Positions 27,562-35,166 of a stretch of 64,000 nucleotides of DNA are shown piece by piece. The DNA lies in assembly GCA_964432875.1 (NCBI GenBank), contig CAYSPJ010000010.1:4093-68092 (forward strand). Reading direction: 5' to 3'. Position numbers and translations under genes: made by a program. Source of the DNA: JACJYE01 sp964432875. GTDB lineage: Bacteria > Bacteroidota > Bacteroidia > Chitinophagales > Saprospiraceae. The notes under the pieces were generated by a model, which was not told the origin of the DNA, made no database searches, and saw only the letters and a list, made by a program, of their open reading frames with translations. Numbering within the stretch: position 1 is the stretch's first letter; the number at the start of each line of letters is the position of its first letter.

Positions 27562-27969
27562 TCAGCCCTTGGCAAACATGACCTTCCACTGGTTTGCCAG
27601 TAGGATTAACAACAAAGCATTGCCCAGCAAAGGGATACCGCTTTCCACCAACTCCTCGGGCCGGTTGTCCAGGAAAAAGTGAATCATGAAGATGTTAAAG
27701 ATAATCGGGAATAGCAGCGCTGCACCAGCTAGGCGGGTACGGGGTATCAGCAGCAAAATACCGCTCAGTATCTGGAAGCCGCCAATCATCTTTAGAAAGC
27801 CCGAATGGCAAAACGCGTTGATTACGTTAATATAGTCTATCGGGATAGGCGAATCAGCTGGATAGGCTTTGCAAGGGTTCAGCCAATGCTTGTTAAGCCC
27901 TTTGTAGATAAAAAAGCTCGCTAGCGCAAAGCTAATCAGCCAAGTCAATAAGATCTTTGTTTTGTTCAT
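27562..27969 (-). CDS. DoxX-like membrane protein
   Basis: 135 residues from the ATG at 27969. Four membrane segments: L-T-W-L-I-S-F-A-L-A-S-F-F-I-Y, M-I-G-G-F-Q-I-L-S-G-I-L-L-L-I-P, the segment after R-L-A-G-A-A-L, and G-N-A-L-L-L-I-L-L-A. The G-G-x-Q-x-x-x-G motif and size fit DoxX / DUF4870-type proteins. Function unknown; the family is loosely linked to redox or quinone metabolism. Confidence 0.62.
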   Translation of the reverse strand: MNKTKILLTWLISFALASFFIYKGLNKHWLNPCKAYPADSPIPIDYINVINAFCHSGFLKMIGGFQILSGILLLIPRTRLAGAALLFPIIFNIFMIHFFLDNRPEELVESGIPLLGNALLLILLANQWKVMFAKG

Positions 27970-28312
27970 TTTATACTTTTTTAGCATTTACAGGATAAAA
28001 CGGGTCGCCATAATGGCTGGATTGCCGCCACCAGCTGCCCTTATTTAGATAGATTCTATCTAGCCGCAAAGCTAATCGCACTGAAAGCAAGGCGCAATAC
28101 CTAATTTCGGCAAAAAACAACTCAAGCATTAGGTAGAGCTGCGCTAATTCAAAATGCTATCCTTCTGCCTTCTCCAAGGGAAAATGCAAGGGGCACCCCA
28201 AAATGCTACCCCACCTCATGGAACTCTTGTCATCTTGGTATGGTTATGCCTGTTGATAATGAACGCAGTATAAACTAAACTCAAATTGCTGCCAAAAAAA
28301 ATGGCTGCTGCT
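27970..28312. other. Intergenic region upstream of the tRNA operon
   Basis: About 340 nt without a convincing gene on either strand and no recognised RNA or repeat. The only signal is the promoter at its right end (28313-28342). Confidence 0.6.
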
Positions 28313-28342
28313 TTGTTTTTTTGCACAGGATGTCTATCTTTG
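28313..28342 (+). promoter_or_regulatory. Promoter of the tRNA operon
   Basis: TTG at 28313-28315, 19-nt spacer, TATCTTTG at 28335-28342: a perfect Bacteroidota promoter. The first tRNA-like unit starts 38 nt after the -7 box, so transcription should run through both tRNA-like units, tRNA-Ser and tRNA-Pro to the terminator at 28828. Confidence 0.75.
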
Positions 28343-28380
28343 CGTTCGCTTTGGAAAAAAGCATTATAGATGCTTGATTC

Positions 28381-28486
28381 GGTGACGTGGGTGAGTGGCT
28401 GAAACCATCCCGCTTTTTGATGAAAAAGCGGGACTAAACCGACGTACTCTAACAGGGTACCGCGGGGTCCAAGCCCACTGTCATCT
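28381..28486 (+). ncRNA. tRNA-Ser-like unit 1, non-decoding anticodon arm
   Basis: The first 27 nt are identical to the true tRNA-Ser at 28643, and a second block (CTAAACCGACG to the end of the long variable arm) is also identical over 31 nt. Between them, the 5' side of the anticodon arm is replaced by a 10-bp hairpin (CCCGCTTTTT-GATG-AAAAAGCGGG). The T-arm is changed (loop GTCCAAG). The acceptor 3' strand TGTCATC still pairs with GGTGACG using two G-T wobbles. It cannot decode by the normal rules. It could be a tRNA pseudogene or a tRNA-like RNA. The unit repeats every 131 nt. Confidence 0.6.
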
Positions 28487-28511
28487 TGTTGATAGTTTTT
28501 CAGTTTTACCC

Positions 28512-28617
28512 GGTGACGTGGGTGAGTGGCTGAAACCATCCCGCTTTTTGATGAAAAAGCGGGACTAAACCGACGTACTCTAACAGGGTACCGCGGGGTC
28601 CAAGCCCACTGTCATCT
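28512..28617 (+). ncRNA. tRNA-Ser-like unit 2, identical to unit 1
   Basis: An exact copy of the 131-nt repeat that starts at 28381, including the 25-nt spacer that follows it. The perfect identity means a very recent tandem duplication, gene conversion, selection, or an assembly artefact. The same spacer precedes the true tRNA-Ser at 28643. Confidence 0.6.
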
Positions 28618-28642
28618 TGTTGATAGTTTTTCAGTTTTACCC

Positions 28643-28730
28643 GGTGACGTGGGTGAGTGGCTGAAACCACCGGTTTGCTAAACCGACGTACTCTAACAGG
28701 GTACCGCGAGTTCGAATCTCGCCGTCACCG
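28643..28730 (+). tRNA. tRNA-Ser(GCT)
   Basis: 88 nt. Acceptor GGTGACG pairs with CGTCACC, discriminator G, no encoded CCA. Anticodon loop TTGCTAA gives GCT (codons AGC/AGU). A long variable arm (GTAC...GTAC) marks it as type II. T-arm GCGAG-TTCGAAT-CTCGC is canonical. The top anticodon-stem pair (C27-A43) is mismatched, which is unusual but tolerable. Confidence 0.93.
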
Positions 28731-28746
28731 CTTTATAGTTTTTTTT

Positions 28747-28821
28747 CGGGGTGTAGCGCAGTCCGGTTAGCGCACCTGCTTTGGGAGCAGGGGGCCGCAG
28801 GTTCGAATCCTGCTACCCCGA
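28747..28821 (+). tRNA. tRNA-Pro(TGG)
   Basis: 75 nt. Acceptor CGGGGTG pairs with TACCCCG (one G-T), discriminator A. Anticodon stem CCTGC/GCAGG with loop TTTGGGA gives TGG. T-loop TTCGAAT is canonical. Directly follows tRNA-Ser in the same operon. Confidence 0.95.
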
Positions 28822-28827
28822 CGAAAT

Positions 28828-28868
28828 AAAAGCCTAATTAATTGTTTGCCAATTGATTAGGCTTTTTC
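28828..28868 (+). terminator. Intrinsic terminator of the tRNA operon
   Basis: AAAAGCCTAATTAATTG pairs with CAATTGATTAGGCTTTT (one G-T) around a 5-nt loop and runs into a T-rich tract, six nt after the tRNA-Pro. Confidence 0.85.
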
Positions 28869-28883
28869 TTTTGGTAAAATCAT

Positions 28884-28925
28884 CGCCAATGGCCCGAGTG
28901 GTTAATCCTCGTTTGCCAAAACAAA
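28884..28925 (+). other. Possible tRNA remnant
   Basis: A stretch reading GGCCCGAGTGGTTAAT followed by CGTTTGCCAAAAC resembles the D-arm and anticodon loop of the nearby tRNA-Ser, but with no acceptor, variable arm or T-arm around it. Weak evidence; may be chance or a decayed copy. Confidence 0.25.
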
Positions 28926-28997
28926 GAAAGATAGCGGGTGTTTTTAGGGGGATACCCTGACGGGTATGGCTTTACTCCTGTAATTAAAGCAGTAATC

Positions 28998-29393
28998 ATG
29001 GCAGAATTGGACAAAGTGCGGATCGATAAATGGCTGTGGAGCGTGCGCATCTTCAAATCCCGCACTATCGCTGCTGATGCGGCGAAAGAAGGCAAGGTGA
29101 AAATAGAAGGCAAAGCAGTGAAAGCTTCCTATATGCTGCAGCGCGGGGAAGTGATAGAAGTAAGGAAAAATGGCTTCAACTTTCAATATAAAGCAGTAGA
29201 GCTCATTGAAAAACGAGTGGGTGCCCCCATTGCGCAGCAATGCTATGAAGACCTCACCACCGAGGAAGAACTCAACAAATACAATGCCTGGTTTAAAGGG
29301 AAAGCCGCGGCGGAACAGCGCGAAAGAGGGGCCGGCCGGCCAACAAAAAAAGAGCGGCGCACCATCGACCAGTTTAAAAAAGGACTTTACTAA
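28998..29393 (+). CDS. S4-domain RNA-binding protein (Hsp15/RqcP-like)
   Basis: 131 residues from the ATG at 28998. The N-terminal S4 domain starts V-R-I-D-K-W-L-W-S-V-R-I-F-K-S-R-T-I-A-A-D-A, a close match to heat shock protein 15 and relatives. A lysine/arginine-rich C-terminal tail (G-R-P-T-K-K-E-R-R-T-I-D) follows. Family members bind the 50S subunit carrying stalled nascent chains and take part in ribosome quality control. Located just after the tRNA operon. Confidence 0.85.
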   Translation: MAELDKVRIDKWLWSVRIFKSRTIAADAAKEGKVKIEGKAVKASYMLQRGEVIEVRKNGFNFQYKAVELIEKRVGAPIAQQCYEDLTTEEELNKYNAWFKGKAAAEQRERGAGRPTKKERRTIDQFKKGLY

Positions 29394-29405
29394 GCTTGAT
29401 GGGCT

Positions 29406-30743
29406 TCAAACAGTCAGGCCGTGCCAATTTCGCGAGCGCAAATACCAGATAATCAGCCCGATCATCAAAGCCCAATAGAAAACCTCTGCCGCCCACGCCC
29501 AGAGCAGCCCGCCATTCGTGTAATTGACTTCAATGTAAATATAAACCAGATAGAAGACAGCGCAAATCGTCTGGATAATCAAACCATAGAAAGTTGCCCC
29601 GGTGCCGGCCATACCGTTGAAAAACACGCTGCCAATCGAAAATAGGGTTAGGATAAGAGTTAGCATCCAGAAAATAGGCTGGGCATCCGTAATGAGCGAC
29701 ATATCTTCAGACCCCAGCAAGGGATAAAGCATCTGTTGGGGGAAGAGCACCACCGGGAGCGTGATCAACATCGTAGCAGCCCAGCTCATCCAGGCTGTTT
29801 TCCAGATGATGGGGATGACTGCTTGCCGCTTGCGCTGCCCGATGAAGGTGCTCACCATAGTATTGACTCCAGCCGCAAAACCCCAGGATGGGATGGACAG
29901 CACCAGGTAAACCATGCGTACCAAGTTGGTGATAGCCAGTTCACGCTCGCCCAGGTTTTCTACTATTCCGAAAAAAAGGAACCAACTGCCCATGCCTACA
30001 AACGCCTGTGCAACAATAGGGACTGCCAAACGATACTGTTGCTTAATGAGCTTCATATCGATGCGTGGGAACTTAAAAAGCCGGTAGGTCCTTGCCTGCT
30101 TATCAAACAGGATGTAGATGACGAAAGCAAGGAAAGCCACCCCTTCGGCGATAGTACTAGCCAAGCCAGCACCGGCAATACCCATGGCCGGAAAACCCCA
30201 ATGGCCAAAAATCAGCGCATAATCCAATACGATATTTACTACGCCGAGGAGAATGGTGTCAGCGATAATGAAATTCGTCCGTGCGACGCCCGTATACAGA
30301 GCGATGATAGCCACACCGACATAGCTAAAAAACACCCCCCAGGAACGGGTATCCAGGTATTCCAGGCTTTTGGCAAAAATCAGGGGGGAATCCACCAGCA
30401 TGCTGAATAAGTAGTAGCTGCCATATTGCATGAACAAGAACATGACCAGCGCCAGCCCAGCTTCAAAATAAACCATGGAATAAAAGGTGCGTCCAATCTC
30501 CTGAAGCTGCCCCTCCCCCATCCGGCGGGCGATCATAATCTGCCCGCCCCGAGAAAACCCATAGCCGATAGCCGCCACTACCAGATAAAATACGCCGACG
30601 AAACCGATGGTAGCAAAATCTTCTTCGCTGAGGTGGTATAAAAAGACGCTGTCGCTCAGCGCAATAACGTTCTGAGCGGCACTGCCGAGCATGATGGGAG
30701 CAGAAATAGCAAGGATTTGCCGATAGCTTGTTCTGAGGCGCAT
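29406..30743 (-). CDS. MATE-family efflux transporter
   Basis: 445 residues from the ATG at 30743 (M-R-L-R-T-S-Y-R-Q-I-L); ATG at 30779 is possible. The opening A-I-S-A-P-I-M-L-G-S-A-A-Q-N-V is the usual MATE first segment. Twelve hydrophobic segments can be counted in two similar halves. It exports cationic drugs or metabolites in exchange for Na+ or H+. Convergent with the S4 gene (12-nt gap). Confidence 0.9.
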   Translation of the reverse strand: MRLRTSYRQILAISAPIMLGSAAQNVIALSDSVFLYHLSEEDFATIGFVGVFYLVVAAIGYGFSRGGQIMIARRMGEGQLQEIGRTFYSMVYFEAGLALVMFLFMQYGSYYLFSMLVDSPLIFAKSLEYLDTRSWGVFFSYVGVAIIALYTGVARTNFIIADTILLGVVNIVLDYALIFGHWGFPAMGIAGAGLASTIAEGVAFLAFVIYILFDKQARTYRLFKFPRIDMKLIKQQYRLAVPIVAQAFVGMGSWFLFFGIVENLGERELAITNLVRMVYLVLSIPSWGFAAGVNTMVSTFIGQRKRQAVIPIIWKTAWMSWAATMLITLPVVLFPQQMLYPLLGSEDMSLITDAQPIFWMLTLILTLFSIGSVFFNGMAGTGATFYGLIIQTICAVFYLVYIYIEVNYTNGGLLWAWAAEVFYWALMIGLIIWYLRSRNWHGLTV

Positions 30744-30893
30744 ACGCAAATGTAGGCAGCCAAAGCGATGCTTCAGCATGATTGATGCTTTTTTTTGTGC
30801 CCTCCTCCAAATGAGCGCCAATTGCGCATAGGCACGGCCACACGGCATGACGGAAAGAGCAAACTGATTGGGGCGTTACATTTCTGCTTCAGC

Positions 30894-30924
30894 TTGCAAA
30901 AGCCGCCAAGCTTTACTATCTTAA
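30894..30924 (+). promoter_or_regulatory. Promoter of the GH20 gene
   Basis: TTG at 30894-30896, 20-nt spacer, TATCTTAA at 30917-30924 (TAnnTTnn, last bases off consensus). The gene start is 36-66 nt downstream. Confidence 0.5.
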
Positions 30925-30989
30925 CGCCCGCAAAATCCAAAGTAAAACAAGGCCAGAAAATGGCATTTCACAACAAAAAACAAATCAAC

Positions 30990-32567
30990 ATGGACCAACG
31001 ATTGTCGCTAATTGCTATGCTTGGCTTATCAATAAGCTTGGTGCTGCAAACCGCTTGCAGCAAGATGCCGCCCCCTACGCCGATGGACCTGGCCCAAGCC
31101 CCGCTTATCCCCCGTCCGGTTTCCCTGGAAGCAACGGGCAGCTCTTTCCGCCTGACCGATAAAACGGCCATTTACGTGCCGGCCGGCGAACCAGAACTAG
31201 AACGCCTGGGCCAATACCTGGCCGCCCTGCTGAATCCAGCAACAGGGCTGGCCATGGCGGTGAAAACAACCGATCAAGCCCCCGCCGCTGGCCATATTTC
31301 CTTGTTGCTGACGGGTGATGAACCACAGCTTGGGGAAGAAGGTTATGAATTGGTTATTTCTAATGAAGGGGTGAGCCTACGTGCAGCACGGGCGGCGGGC
31401 TTGTTTTATGGCATCCAAACCTTCAGGCAATTGCTGCCTGCGGCTATCGAACGGCAAGAACAGCAAGAAGGCCCCTGGGAAATCGCCAGCGGGACCATCC
31501 GCGACTACCCCACCTACGCCTACCGGGGGGCTATGCTTGATGTATCCCGCCATTTCTTTGGCCTGGAGGACGTGAAGCGCTACATCGACCTCATGTCGCT
31601 ATATAAACTGAACACCCTGCACCTACACCTCTCCGATGACCAGGGTTGGCGCATTGAAATCAAATCCTGGCCTAAACTGACGACAATCGGCGGCAGTACA
31701 CAGGTCGGTGGCGGCGAAGGGGGGTACTACACCCAAGAACAATACCGGGAACTCGTACAATACGCCCGCGAGCGCTACATCAACGTCATCCCTGAAATCG
31801 ACATGCCCGGCCACACTAATGCAGCCCTGGCTTCTTATGCAGAACTCAACTGCGATGGCCAGGCCCGGGAGCTTTACACGGGGATGGAGGTAGGCTTTAG
31901 TACGCTTTGCACCACTAAGGAGATTACCTACCAATTCATTGATGACGTATTCCGAGAATTGGCTGGCTTGACCCCTGGCCCTTACATCCACATTGGAGGT
32001 GATGAATCGCATGTGACTCCGTTGGAAGAATACATCCCCTTCATCGAGCGAGCCCAACAAATTGTAGCTGCACATGGCAAGCTGGTTATCGGCTGGGATG
32101 AAATCGCGCATGCCCGCCTTACCCCCGGCACGATTGTGCAGTACTGGGCTAAAGCGGAAAACGCCCAAATGGGTGCTGCGCAAGGCGCAAAAGTGCTCTT
32201 CTCTCCCGCGGCCAAAGCCTATCTAGACATGAAGTACGACTCTACCACCCAGTTGGGGCTCAAGTGGGCAGGCTATATCGAAGTGGATAGCGCCTACCTC
32301 TGGGACCCCGCCAAACTGGTCGAGGGTATCTCGGGGGACAATATCCTGGGTGTGGAAGCTCCGCTTTGGACCGAAACGCTAACAACGATAGCAGAGCTAG
32401 AATACATGGCATTCCCCCGCCTCCCCGGCATCGCAGAAATCGGCTGGTCGCCTGCTGCCGCCCGTCAATGGGAGGATTACCGGCAGCGGCTGGGCAAACA
32501 GAAAGGGCGCTTTGAAGCGCTGGGGATCAATTACTATCCGTCGAAATTGGTGCCCTGGGAAGATTGA
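30990..32567 (+). CDS. Beta-N-acetylhexosaminidase (GH20), lipoprotein
   Basis: 525 residues from the ATG at 30990 (ATG at 30960 is an alternative). Lipoprotein signal ending V-L-Q-T-A-C. A small N-terminal GH20b-like alpha/beta domain (residues about 30-160) precedes the catalytic barrel: R-G-A-M-L-D-V-S-R-H-F-F, L-H-L-H-L-S-D-D-Q-G-W-R, and the catalytic D-E pair in H-I-G-G-D-E-S. It removes terminal GlcNAc/GalNAc by substrate-assisted catalysis. It may act with the GH18 enzyme elsewhere in the window on chitin-like or peptidoglycan-derived chains. Confidence 0.93.
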   Translation: MDQRLSLIAMLGLSISLVLQTACSKMPPPTPMDLAQAPLIPRPVSLEATGSSFRLTDKTAIYVPAGEPELERLGQYLAALLNPATGLAMAVKTTDQAPAAGHISLLLTGDEPQLGEEGYELVISNEGVSLRAARAAGLFYGIQTFRQLLPAAIERQEQQEGPWEIASGTIRDYPTYAYRGAMLDVSRHFFGLEDVKRYIDLMSLYKLNTLHLHLSDDQGWRIEIKSWPKLTTIGGSTQVGGGEGGYYTQEQYRELVQYARERYINVIPEIDMPGHTNAALASYAELNCDGQARELYTGMEVGFSTLCTTKEITYQFIDDVFRELAGLTPGPYIHIGGDESHVTPLEEYIPFIERAQQIVAAHGKLVIGWDEIAHARLTPGTIVQYWAKAENAQMGAAQGAKVLFSPAAKAYLDMKYDSTTQLGLKWAGYIEVDSAYLWDPAKLVEGISGDNILGVEAPLWTETLTTIAELEYMAFPRLPGIAEIGWSPAAARQWEDYRQRLGKQKGRFEALGINYYPSKLVPWED

Positions 32568-32585
32568 GTTGCGGCACCTCGCGGC

Positions 32586-32637
32586 GGTTCGCCGCGCTTC
32601 TTCTTTAGCCCTCCAGAAAGATGTAGCGCGGCGAACC
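32586..32637. repeat. 12-bp inverted repeat after GH20
   Basis: GGTTCGCCGCGC (32586-32597) and GCGCGGCGAACC (32626-32637) are perfect reverse complements with a 28-nt loop. No T-run. It may slow or end transcription, or be a small dispersed element. Confidence 0.4.
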
Positions 32638-32783
32638 TCGCGCTGTTGTCAAAAAAATGTCAAAACCTGCTGAAATAAAATGAAAAAAAATTAAGAACCT
32701 TTTAACATTTATGCCCAATTTTATACCTTTACCCGCTGCAGTTGCACTCAATAGTGCTTATAAAGCTAACCGAACCAAGAAAA

Positions 32784-32849
32784 ATGATTGCCTTTGAGCA
32801 GTTTCATAAAGATGTTTTTATTGTTTTGAAGGGTGTAAATCCTTCTTAA
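32784..32849 (+). CDS. Possible 21-residue leader peptide
   Basis: ATG to TAA frame M-I-A-F-E-Q-F-H-K-D-V-F-I-V-L-K-G-V-N-P-S, upstream of a strong terminator hairpin and then the symporter gene. Either an attenuator leader peptide or a chance frame within a small RNA. A weak promoter-like TACCTTTA (32724-32731) lies about 50 nt upstream. Confidence 0.25.
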   Translation: MIAFEQFHKDVFIVLKGVNPS

Positions 32850-32871
32850 TAACAGTCGGGTGATTTATTAC

Positions 32872-32909
32872 AAGAGCGAAGTGATTAATGACTTCGCTCT
32901 TTGTTTTTT
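32872..32909 (+). terminator. Intrinsic terminator upstream of the symporter gene
   Basis: AAGAGCGAAGT (32872-32882) pairs perfectly with ACTTCGCTCTT (32891-32901), loop of 8, followed by TGTTTTTT. It ends 27 nt before the symporter ATG, with no upstream same-strand gene closer than the GH20 stop 300 nt away. So a short transcript ends here: an attenuated leader or a small RNA. Confidence 0.75.
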
Positions 32910-32935
32910 CACAAAACGAACAAAACCAATTTGCC

Positions 32936-34684
32936 ATGACCGAGATGTTCCAGCTAAGCTACCTGGATATTGGGATTATGATCGCCTATGCCGTACTGAT
33001 TATCCTCTACGGCTTGTATCACGCCAAGCGCAAATCGTCTGAGGAATACTTCCTGGCCGGCCGCAACATGGTCTGGCCCATCGTGGGCATTGCGCTATTT
33101 GCCGCCAACATTTCGAGTTCAACACTGGTGGGCCTGGCCGGAGATGCCTTCAAGACCAACACCCATGTTTACAACTATGAATGGCTAGCGGCGGTCATCC
33201 TGGTCTTTTTCGCCATCTTTTTTCTACCGTTCTACTTACGCTCCAAGGTTTACACGATGCCGGAGTTCCTGGAGCGGCGCTACGACGGACGTTCGCGCTA
33301 TTACTTTTCCTTTATCACCATAGTTGGCAACATCCTGATTGATACTGCAGCGGGGCTCTACGTGGGGAACATCATCCTGAAAATCATTTTCCCCGAATTG
33401 CCGAGCTGGATGCTCATCGTGCTGTTGGCTTTTGCGGCAGCAGCATATACCATACCCGGCGGCCTGAACTCAGTGATCCAAACGGAGGTCATCCAAGCCA
33501 TCCTGTTGGTATTCGGATCCATCCTGCTCACCTATTTTGCCTTTAGCGAGGTAGGCGGCTGGAGCGGCTTCATTGCCGGGCTGGATGAGATGGCAGCAGC
33601 TGGCCAGCTGGTAGAGGCCACGCCAGGAGTGCAATTGGAGAACGCCCGAGAAGTGCTCAGTTTGGTACGGCCAGCCAATGACGAATTCATGCCCTGGACG
33701 GGCCTGCTGGTCGGTGCGCCCATCCTCGGTTTCTACTTTTGGGCCAACAATCAGTTTATGGTGCAACGGGTGCTAGGTGCCAAAGACATCAACCACGGCC
33801 GTTGGGGTGCGCTCTTTGCGGGCTTGCTCAAGCTGCCAGTGATCTTCTTCATGGTCTTACCGGGCACAGTTGCTATTCTGCTATATTCCAATCTGGATGT
33901 TTCTTTCCTCAACTATAAACTGCCCGCCGGCGAGGTCTGCGCCAGCCTGAAGGACTGCCCGAATATGACCTACCCGATCTTGCTGTTCAGCCTGCTGCCC
34001 AAGGGGGTATTGGGGCTGGTGCTGGCGGGCCTGCTGGCTGCCATGATGTCAAGTGTTTCGGCCACCTTCAACTCTGCCTCTACCCTCATCACGATGGACT
34101 TTGTGCAAAAACTCAAACCTGGGTTGACCAGCAAGCAACTGGTGAAAGTCGGGCAATTCGTAACCCTGGTGCTGGTCATCCTGGCCTCGCTTTGGGCTAC
34201 CCAAATCGACAAAATCGCCGACACGCTCTGGCTGTACCTGCAAACCGTGCTGGCCTTTATCTGCCCGCCAGTCGTTTCGGTTTTCATCTTGGGCTTGTTC
34301 TGGAAAAGGGCCAACTCAAAAGGGGCCTTCTTCAGCCTGATTGCGGGCTTTTTCATAGCGCTGCTGCTGGTGGCAGCGGCCGTCATGTCCACTACTGCTG
34401 CCAAAGCCGGCTTGGAGCCAGCCAATTGGGCAGCATTCCTCTCAGGAGTACACTTTTTACACATGGCCTTCTACCTGTTCCTGGTTTGCCTGATTATCCA
34501 TGTCTTGGTCAGCTTGGCTAGCGCGCCGCCAGAGGCGCATAAAGTTGAGGCTTATACCTGGAACCGCAGGCTGTTTGCCGCTGAAACGAAAGAGCTGCAG
34601 GGTTTGCCCTGGTACCAGAACTATCGCATCCTGGCGATTTTCCTGCTCCTCGCAACTGCGGTGATCGTGGGGTATTTCTGGTAG
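32936..34684 (+). CDS. Sodium:solute symporter (SSS family)
   Basis: 582 residues from the ATG at 32936. Begins with a membrane segment and the SSS signature Y-F-L-A-G-R-N-M-V-W-P-I-V-G-I and A-A-N-I-S-S-S-T-L-V-G-L. Later A-A-Y-T-I-P-G-G-L-N-S-V-I-Q-T-E, M-M-S-S-V-S-A-T-F-N-S-A-S-T. About 13-14 membrane segments. Closest in style to SGLT/VSGLT-type sugar transporters, but substrate cannot be read from sequence. Its expression may be controlled by the leader and terminator directly upstream. Confidence 0.9.
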   Translation: MTEMFQLSYLDIGIMIAYAVLIILYGLYHAKRKSSEEYFLAGRNMVWPIVGIALFAANISSSTLVGLAGDAFKTNTHVYNYEWLAAVILVFFAIFFLPFYLRSKVYTMPEFLERRYDGRSRYYFSFITIVGNILIDTAAGLYVGNIILKIIFPELPSWMLIVLLAFAAAAYTIPGGLNSVIQTEVIQAILLVFGSILLTYFAFSEVGGWSGFIAGLDEMAAAGQLVEATPGVQLENAREVLSLVRPANDEFMPWTGLLVGAPILGFYFWANNQFMVQRVLGAKDINHGRWGALFAGLLKLPVIFFMVLPGTVAILLYSNLDVSFLNYKLPAGEVCASLKDCPNMTYPILLFSLLPKGVLGLVLAGLLAAMMSSVSATFNSASTLITMDFVQKLKPGLTSKQLVKVGQFVTLVLVILASLWATQIDKIADTLWLYLQTVLAFICPPVVSVFILGLFWKRANSKGAFFSLIAGFFIALLLVAAAVMSTTAAKAGLEPANWAAFLSGVHFLHMAFYLFLVCLIIHVLVSLASAPPEAHKVEAYTWNRRLFAAETKELQGLPWYQNYRILAIFLLLATAVIVGYFW

Positions 34685-34732
34685 GAAAGAAGCTGTAATT
34701 GAGCTCGTGTCTAGTGCTTTATTTTAAGCAGA

Positions 34733-34770
34733 AGCCCTATGGAATCTTGCGGTAGCAATTCCATAGGGCT
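34733..34770. terminator. Hairpin after the symporter gene
   Basis: AGCCCTATGGAAT (34733-34745) pairs with ATTCCATAGGGCT (34758-34770). The 12-nt loop can pair further (TTGC with GCAA). No T-run, so it may be a termination or mRNA-stabilising structure between convergent genes. Confidence 0.5.
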
Positions 34771-34810
34771 CGCTGCTAATCAAGGGGTAGCCCCTCCGGG
34801 GCGCAGTTGC

Positions 34811-34939
34811 CTATTGCTCAAAAAGCTCCATAAACAAGGGAGTTAGCGCCAATCCTGCCAGTATCATCAGGCCAATCACCAGCATAGCCATCATGAAATA
34901 AAAGGCCAGGCGGTCCATCTTTTCCGGTTGTGTTGCCAT
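34811..34939 (-). CDS. Small membrane protein (42 residues)
   Basis: From the ATG at 34939: a charged N-terminus (M-A-T-Q-P-E-K-M-D-R), a membrane segment (L-A-F-Y-F-M-M-A-M-L-V-I-G-L-M-I-L-A-G-L) and a short end (T-P-L-F-M-E-L-F-E-Q). A longer frame to 35002 has an unlikely N-terminus. No family recognised. It lies alone between a plus-strand symporter and a plus-strand patatin gene. Confidence 0.5.
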   Translation of the reverse strand: MATQPEKMDRLAFYFMMAMLVIGLMILAGLALTPLFMELFEQ

Positions 34940-35166
34940 TGGTATCAAATTTGAATATTGTGATTGAGCCAGGTCGGTCAGACTCTTCAAAATGAGCGCC
35001 ACCTCGGCTTCTAATACCAGAATGACTGACGCACCCTCGTTGGGCCACTAGCTTCGTGATTATTTTTTTATTATCTGCCATCAAGCCTAAAAAAGCTGCC
35101 CAAAAAGTCATAAGCCGTGAAAAATGTTTAAATTTAGCGCTAAATAACCAAGCAAAGCATCGTATC

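Noticed and set aside
28381..28730. CRISPR-like array of three direct repeats
   Set aside because: Repeat units are 131 nt tRNA-like sequences, without spacers of variable sequence or nearby cas genes.
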